Positions 61,998 to 64,000 of a stretch of 64,000 nt of DNA are shown here, piece after piece. This stretch comes from Betaproteobacteria bacterium (GTDB taxonomy: Bacteria > Pseudomonadota > Gammaproteobacteria > Burkholderiales > Usitatibacteraceae), in assembly GCA_016711875.1 (NCBI GenBank), contig JADJSD010000001.1, positions 1,054,001 to 1,118,000 on the forward strand, read 5' to 3'. Made by a program: the position numbers and the translations under genes. Under the pieces are notes generated by a model, which was not told where the DNA came from, did no database searches, and saw nothing but the letters and a program-made list of their open reading frames with translations. Within the stretch, counting starts at the first letter, position 1. The number at the start of each line of letters is the position of its first letter.

Positions 61998-63091
61998 GAC
62001 GGGTCGAACCTCCGCATCGCGAGGCCGCAGGCCACCATCAGCGACGGGGCGTCCATCGTGAGCTGGCGCGGCTTGATCTTGGAGGACAGCGCCATGTTGG
62101 CGAAGGGATTGGCCACCAGGGTGTGGACCTGGGTGCGCTGCGAAACCATCTCCTCCAGCCCGTCGAGCATGGCGCACCCGCCGGTGAGCAGGATGTGGTC
62201 GACCTTGTTGAACTGGGTGGAGGTGAAGAAGAACTGCAGGGCACGCTGGATTTCCAGCACGATCTTCTCGTTGAACGGCGCCAGGACGTCCGGCCCGTAG
62301 TTCTCCGGAAGACTTCCGACCCGCTTGGCGGCCTCGGCTTCCTCGGGCGGCATGTCGAACGCCCGGGCGATCTCCTGGGAGAGCTGGTTGCCGCCGATCT
62401 GCTGTTCCCGCGTGTAGACCGTCTGCCCGTTGTGCAGCACGCTCACGCGGGTGACCGTCGCGCCGATGTCCACGATCACCGTGACATCGCTTTCCCGGAC
62501 CCCGGCATTGCCGCCACAGATGAGCTCGAAGGCGCACTGGGAGGCGTAGGACTCCACGTCCATCACGATCGTCTTCAGGCCGGCCGCCTCGGCCGCGGCG
62601 ACGCGGTCCTCGATCTTCTCCTTGCGGGAGGCCGCTATCAGGACCTCGACCTCCTCCTCGCCGGAGGGGGCGGGACCGAGCACCTGGAAGTCGAGGTTCA
62701 CCTCGTCCAGGGAAAAGGGGATGTACTGGTTGGCTTCGCTCTGGACCTGGACTTCCATGTCCTCCTCCCGCTGGTTGCCGGGCAGGATCACCTTCTTGGT
62801 GATGACCGCGGCGGCAGGGAGGGCCATGGCGATGTTCTTGATCCGGGAGCCGAGGTTCTTGTGGGCGCGCTTGATGGCCTCGCCCGCCGCCTCGATGTTG
62901 GCGATGTTGCCGTCCACCACGGTGTCCTTGGGCAGCGGCTCGATCGCGTAGCGCTCCACGCGATAGACGTTCCGCCCGGCTTCGGCGATTTCCACCATCT
63001 TCACGGAAGACGAGCTGATGTCGCAGCCAATGAGCGGCGGCGTCTTCGCCTTGAGGAAGTCGAATTGGGCGGCCAACTTTTCTTTAAGCAT
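61994..63091 (-). CDS. pilM: Type IV pilus actin-like ATPase PilM
   Basis: 365 residues, actin/FtsA-like fold. It begins with the phosphate-1 region IGCDISSSSVKMVEIAEAGR. Phosphate-2 VTVIVDIGATVTRVSVLHNG and the adenosine motif HILLTGGCAMLDGLEEMVSQ are present. It sits in the cytoplasm, bound to PilN, and connects the pilus motor to the envelope complex. First gene of pilMNOPQ, divergent from the PBP1a gene. Confidence 0.97.
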   Translation of the reverse strand: MLKEKLAAQFDFLKAKTPPLIGCDISSSSVKMVEIAEAGRNVYRVERYAIEPLPKDTVVDGNIANIEAAGEAIKRAHKNLGSRIKNIAMALPAAAVITKKVILPGNQREEDMEVQVQSEANQYIPFSLDEVNLDFQVLGPAPSGEEEVEVLIAASRKEKIEDRVAAAEAAGLKTIVMDVESYASQCAFELICGGNAGVRESDVTVIVDIGATVTRVSVLHNGQTVYTREQQIGGNQLSQEIARAFDMPPEEAEAAKRVGSLPENYGPDVLAPFNEKIVLEIQRALQFFFTSTQFNKVDHILLTGGCAMLDGLEEMVSQRTQVHTLVANPFANMALSSKIKPRQLTMDAPSLMVACGLAMRRFDPS

Positions 63092-63130
63092 GGTGGAAAC
63101 TTAGCACCCACTACGAAGAATCTACTTTAG

Positions 63131-63159
63131 ATGCTAGCAACAAGTCCTAGGAGAGTAAA
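63131..63159 (-). promoter_or_regulatory. Candidate promoter of pilMNOPQ
   Basis: On the minus strand TTTACT (complement of 63154-63159) and TAGCAT (complement of 63131-63136) are separated by exactly 17 bases, 40 bases before the pilM ATG. Each hexamer matches four of six consensus bases. Confidence 0.45.
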
Positions 63160-63196
63160 GCCTTTTTTGGGGAGCCGCTCTGAACCCTGCCTTGTC

Positions 63197-63202
63197 TATA
63201 AT
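63197..63202 (+). promoter_or_regulatory. -10 element of the PBP1a gene
   Basis: A perfect TATAAT, 62 bases before the PBP1a ATG at 63265; no convincing -35 was found, but a TG lies four bases before. Transcription would begin near 63209, which argues against the in-frame GTG at 63205 as the start codon. Confidence 0.6.
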
Positions 63203-63264
63203 GTGTGCAGAGCATCCAGGACACGGTCTGGATCCTCCTGTTCGCCCTCCTCCGCGCCAAGCCC

Positions 63265-64000
63265 ATGACCTCCCGCTGGTGGTTCTACCCCGTGCTGATT
63301 CTCGTTTCGCTGGCCATCGTGGTGGCCGGCGTGGGGGCGCTCACGGTGGTGCTCCTGTGGCCCAGCCTCCCGTCGCTCGAGGCGCTGACCGACTACCGGC
63401 CGAAGATCCCCCTTCGGGTCTACAGCGCCGAGGGCGAACTGATCGGCGAGTTCGGGGAGGAAAAGCGGGCGGTCGTCCGCATCAAGGACGTGCCTGAAGT
63501 GATGAAGCAGGCGATCCTCGCGGCCGAGGACGACCGGTTCTACCAGCATGGGGGCGTCGATTTCGCCGGGGTGGCCCGTGCGGCCCTCGCAAACGTGCAG
63601 GGCCGGCGGGAGGGAGCGAGCACCATCACGATGCAGGTGGCCCGCACCTTCTTCCTCACCCGGGAAAAGACGATCGCCCGGAAGCTCTCCGAGGTCCTCC
63701 TCGCCTTCAAGATCGAGGCCTCCCTCACCAAGGACCAGATTCTCGAGCTCTACCTCAACCAGATCTTCCTCGGGAGCCGGTCGTACGGATTCGCTTCCGC
63801 CGCGAACGTCTACTTCGGCAAGAACCTCTCCGAGGTCAGCCCGGCCGAGGCCGCCATGCTGGCGGGGCTGCCCCAGGCCCCGTCCCGGCAGAATCCCTTC
63901 GTGAACCCGAAGCGGGCGCAGCAGCGCCAGCACTATGTCCTTCGCCGCATGAACGACTTGGGCTGGCTCGCCCCGGAGGCCTACAAGAAAGCCCTGGCGG
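63265..64000 (+). CDS. mrcA: Penicillin-binding protein 1A, N-terminal part
   Basis: The first 245 residues of a class A PBP; the transpeptidase half lies beyond the right edge. An N-terminal membrane anchor (FYPVLILVSLAIVVAGVGAL) is followed by a GT51 glycosyltransferase domain with the catalytic Glu in AILAAEDDRFYQHGGVDFAG, GASTITMQVARTFFLTREKT, and RKLSEVLLAFKIEASLTKDQ, then ILELYLNQIFLGSRSYGF. It polymerises and cross-links peptidoglycan. I chose ATG 63265 over GTG 63205 because the TATAAT would place transcription start after the GTG. Divergent from pilM, the usual arrangement. Confidence 0.95.
   Translation, partial: MTSRWWFYPVLILVSLAIVVAGVGALTVVLLWPSLPSLEALTDYRPKIPLRVYSAEGELIGEFGEEKRAVVRIKDVPEVMKQAILAAEDDRFYQHGGVDFAGVARAALANVQGRREGASTITMQVARTFFLTREKTIARKLSEVLLAFKIEASLTKDQILELYLNQIFLGSRSYGFASAANVYFGKNLSEVSPAEAAMLAGLPQAPSRQNPFVNPKRAQQRQHYVLRRMNDLGWLAPEAYKKALA

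Overview
The window is GC-rich chromosomal DNA from a betaproteobacterium. The evidence is the gene order around the replication origin (mnmG-rsmG-parA-parB-atpIBEFHAGDC, then mnmE-yidC-yidD-rnpA-rpmH against dnaA-dnaN-gyrB), the pilMNOPQ-aroK-aroB order opposite a PBP1a gene, the run def-fmt-htpX-rsmB-DUF4390-ntrY-ntrX, and a Bug-type tricarboxylate transporter receptor. The genus cannot be fixed from the sequence alone. No rRNA, tRNA, CRISPR array, insertion sequence or prophage was seen, and no stretch over 300 bases lacks a gene.

Layout: 0-2.9 kb (minus strand) is a probable catabolic unit of two tandem MaoC-fold hydratase paralogues, a LarA-type nickel-pincer racemase and a Bug receptor cut by the window edge. 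Next are glmS (3.0-4.8 kb) and a signalling block (4.9-11.6 kb): an exported TPR-CHAT caspase-like protein, a small basic protein, a FecR-like exported protein, a CHASE2 nucleotide cyclase and a divergent Crp/Fnr regulator. glmU and the nine-gene ATP synthase operon follow, closed by a strong intrinsic terminator. Then come parB, parA, rsmG and mnmG. mnmG carries a one-base frameshift, and two parS palindromes lie just upstream of it. mnmE, yidC, yidD, rnpA and rpmH complete the leftward arm.

Near 28.7-30.4 kb transcription flips from leftward to rightward (dnaA, dnaN, gyrB). DnaA-box-like sequences lie before and after dnaA, so this is the likely origin region. Farther right are topA, dprA (without the smg/DUF494 gene often found between them) and a LysM protein on the minus strand, then def, fmt, htpX, rsmB, a DUF4390 gene and the NtrY/NtrX two-component pair on the plus strand. 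The NtrX has lost its ATPase motifs.

From 46.8 to 56.2 kb is a tightly coupled minus-strand operon for a peptide/nickel-class ABC transporter. It also carries a TPR O-GlcNAc-transferase-like gene between its two ATPase genes, an N-formylglutamate amidohydrolase-like enzyme with a 65-residue His-rich tail, and an aspartoacylase-type deacylase. The last block is aroB, aroK and the pilQPONM type IV pilus assembly genes, facing the start of a PBP1a gene (truncated at the right edge).
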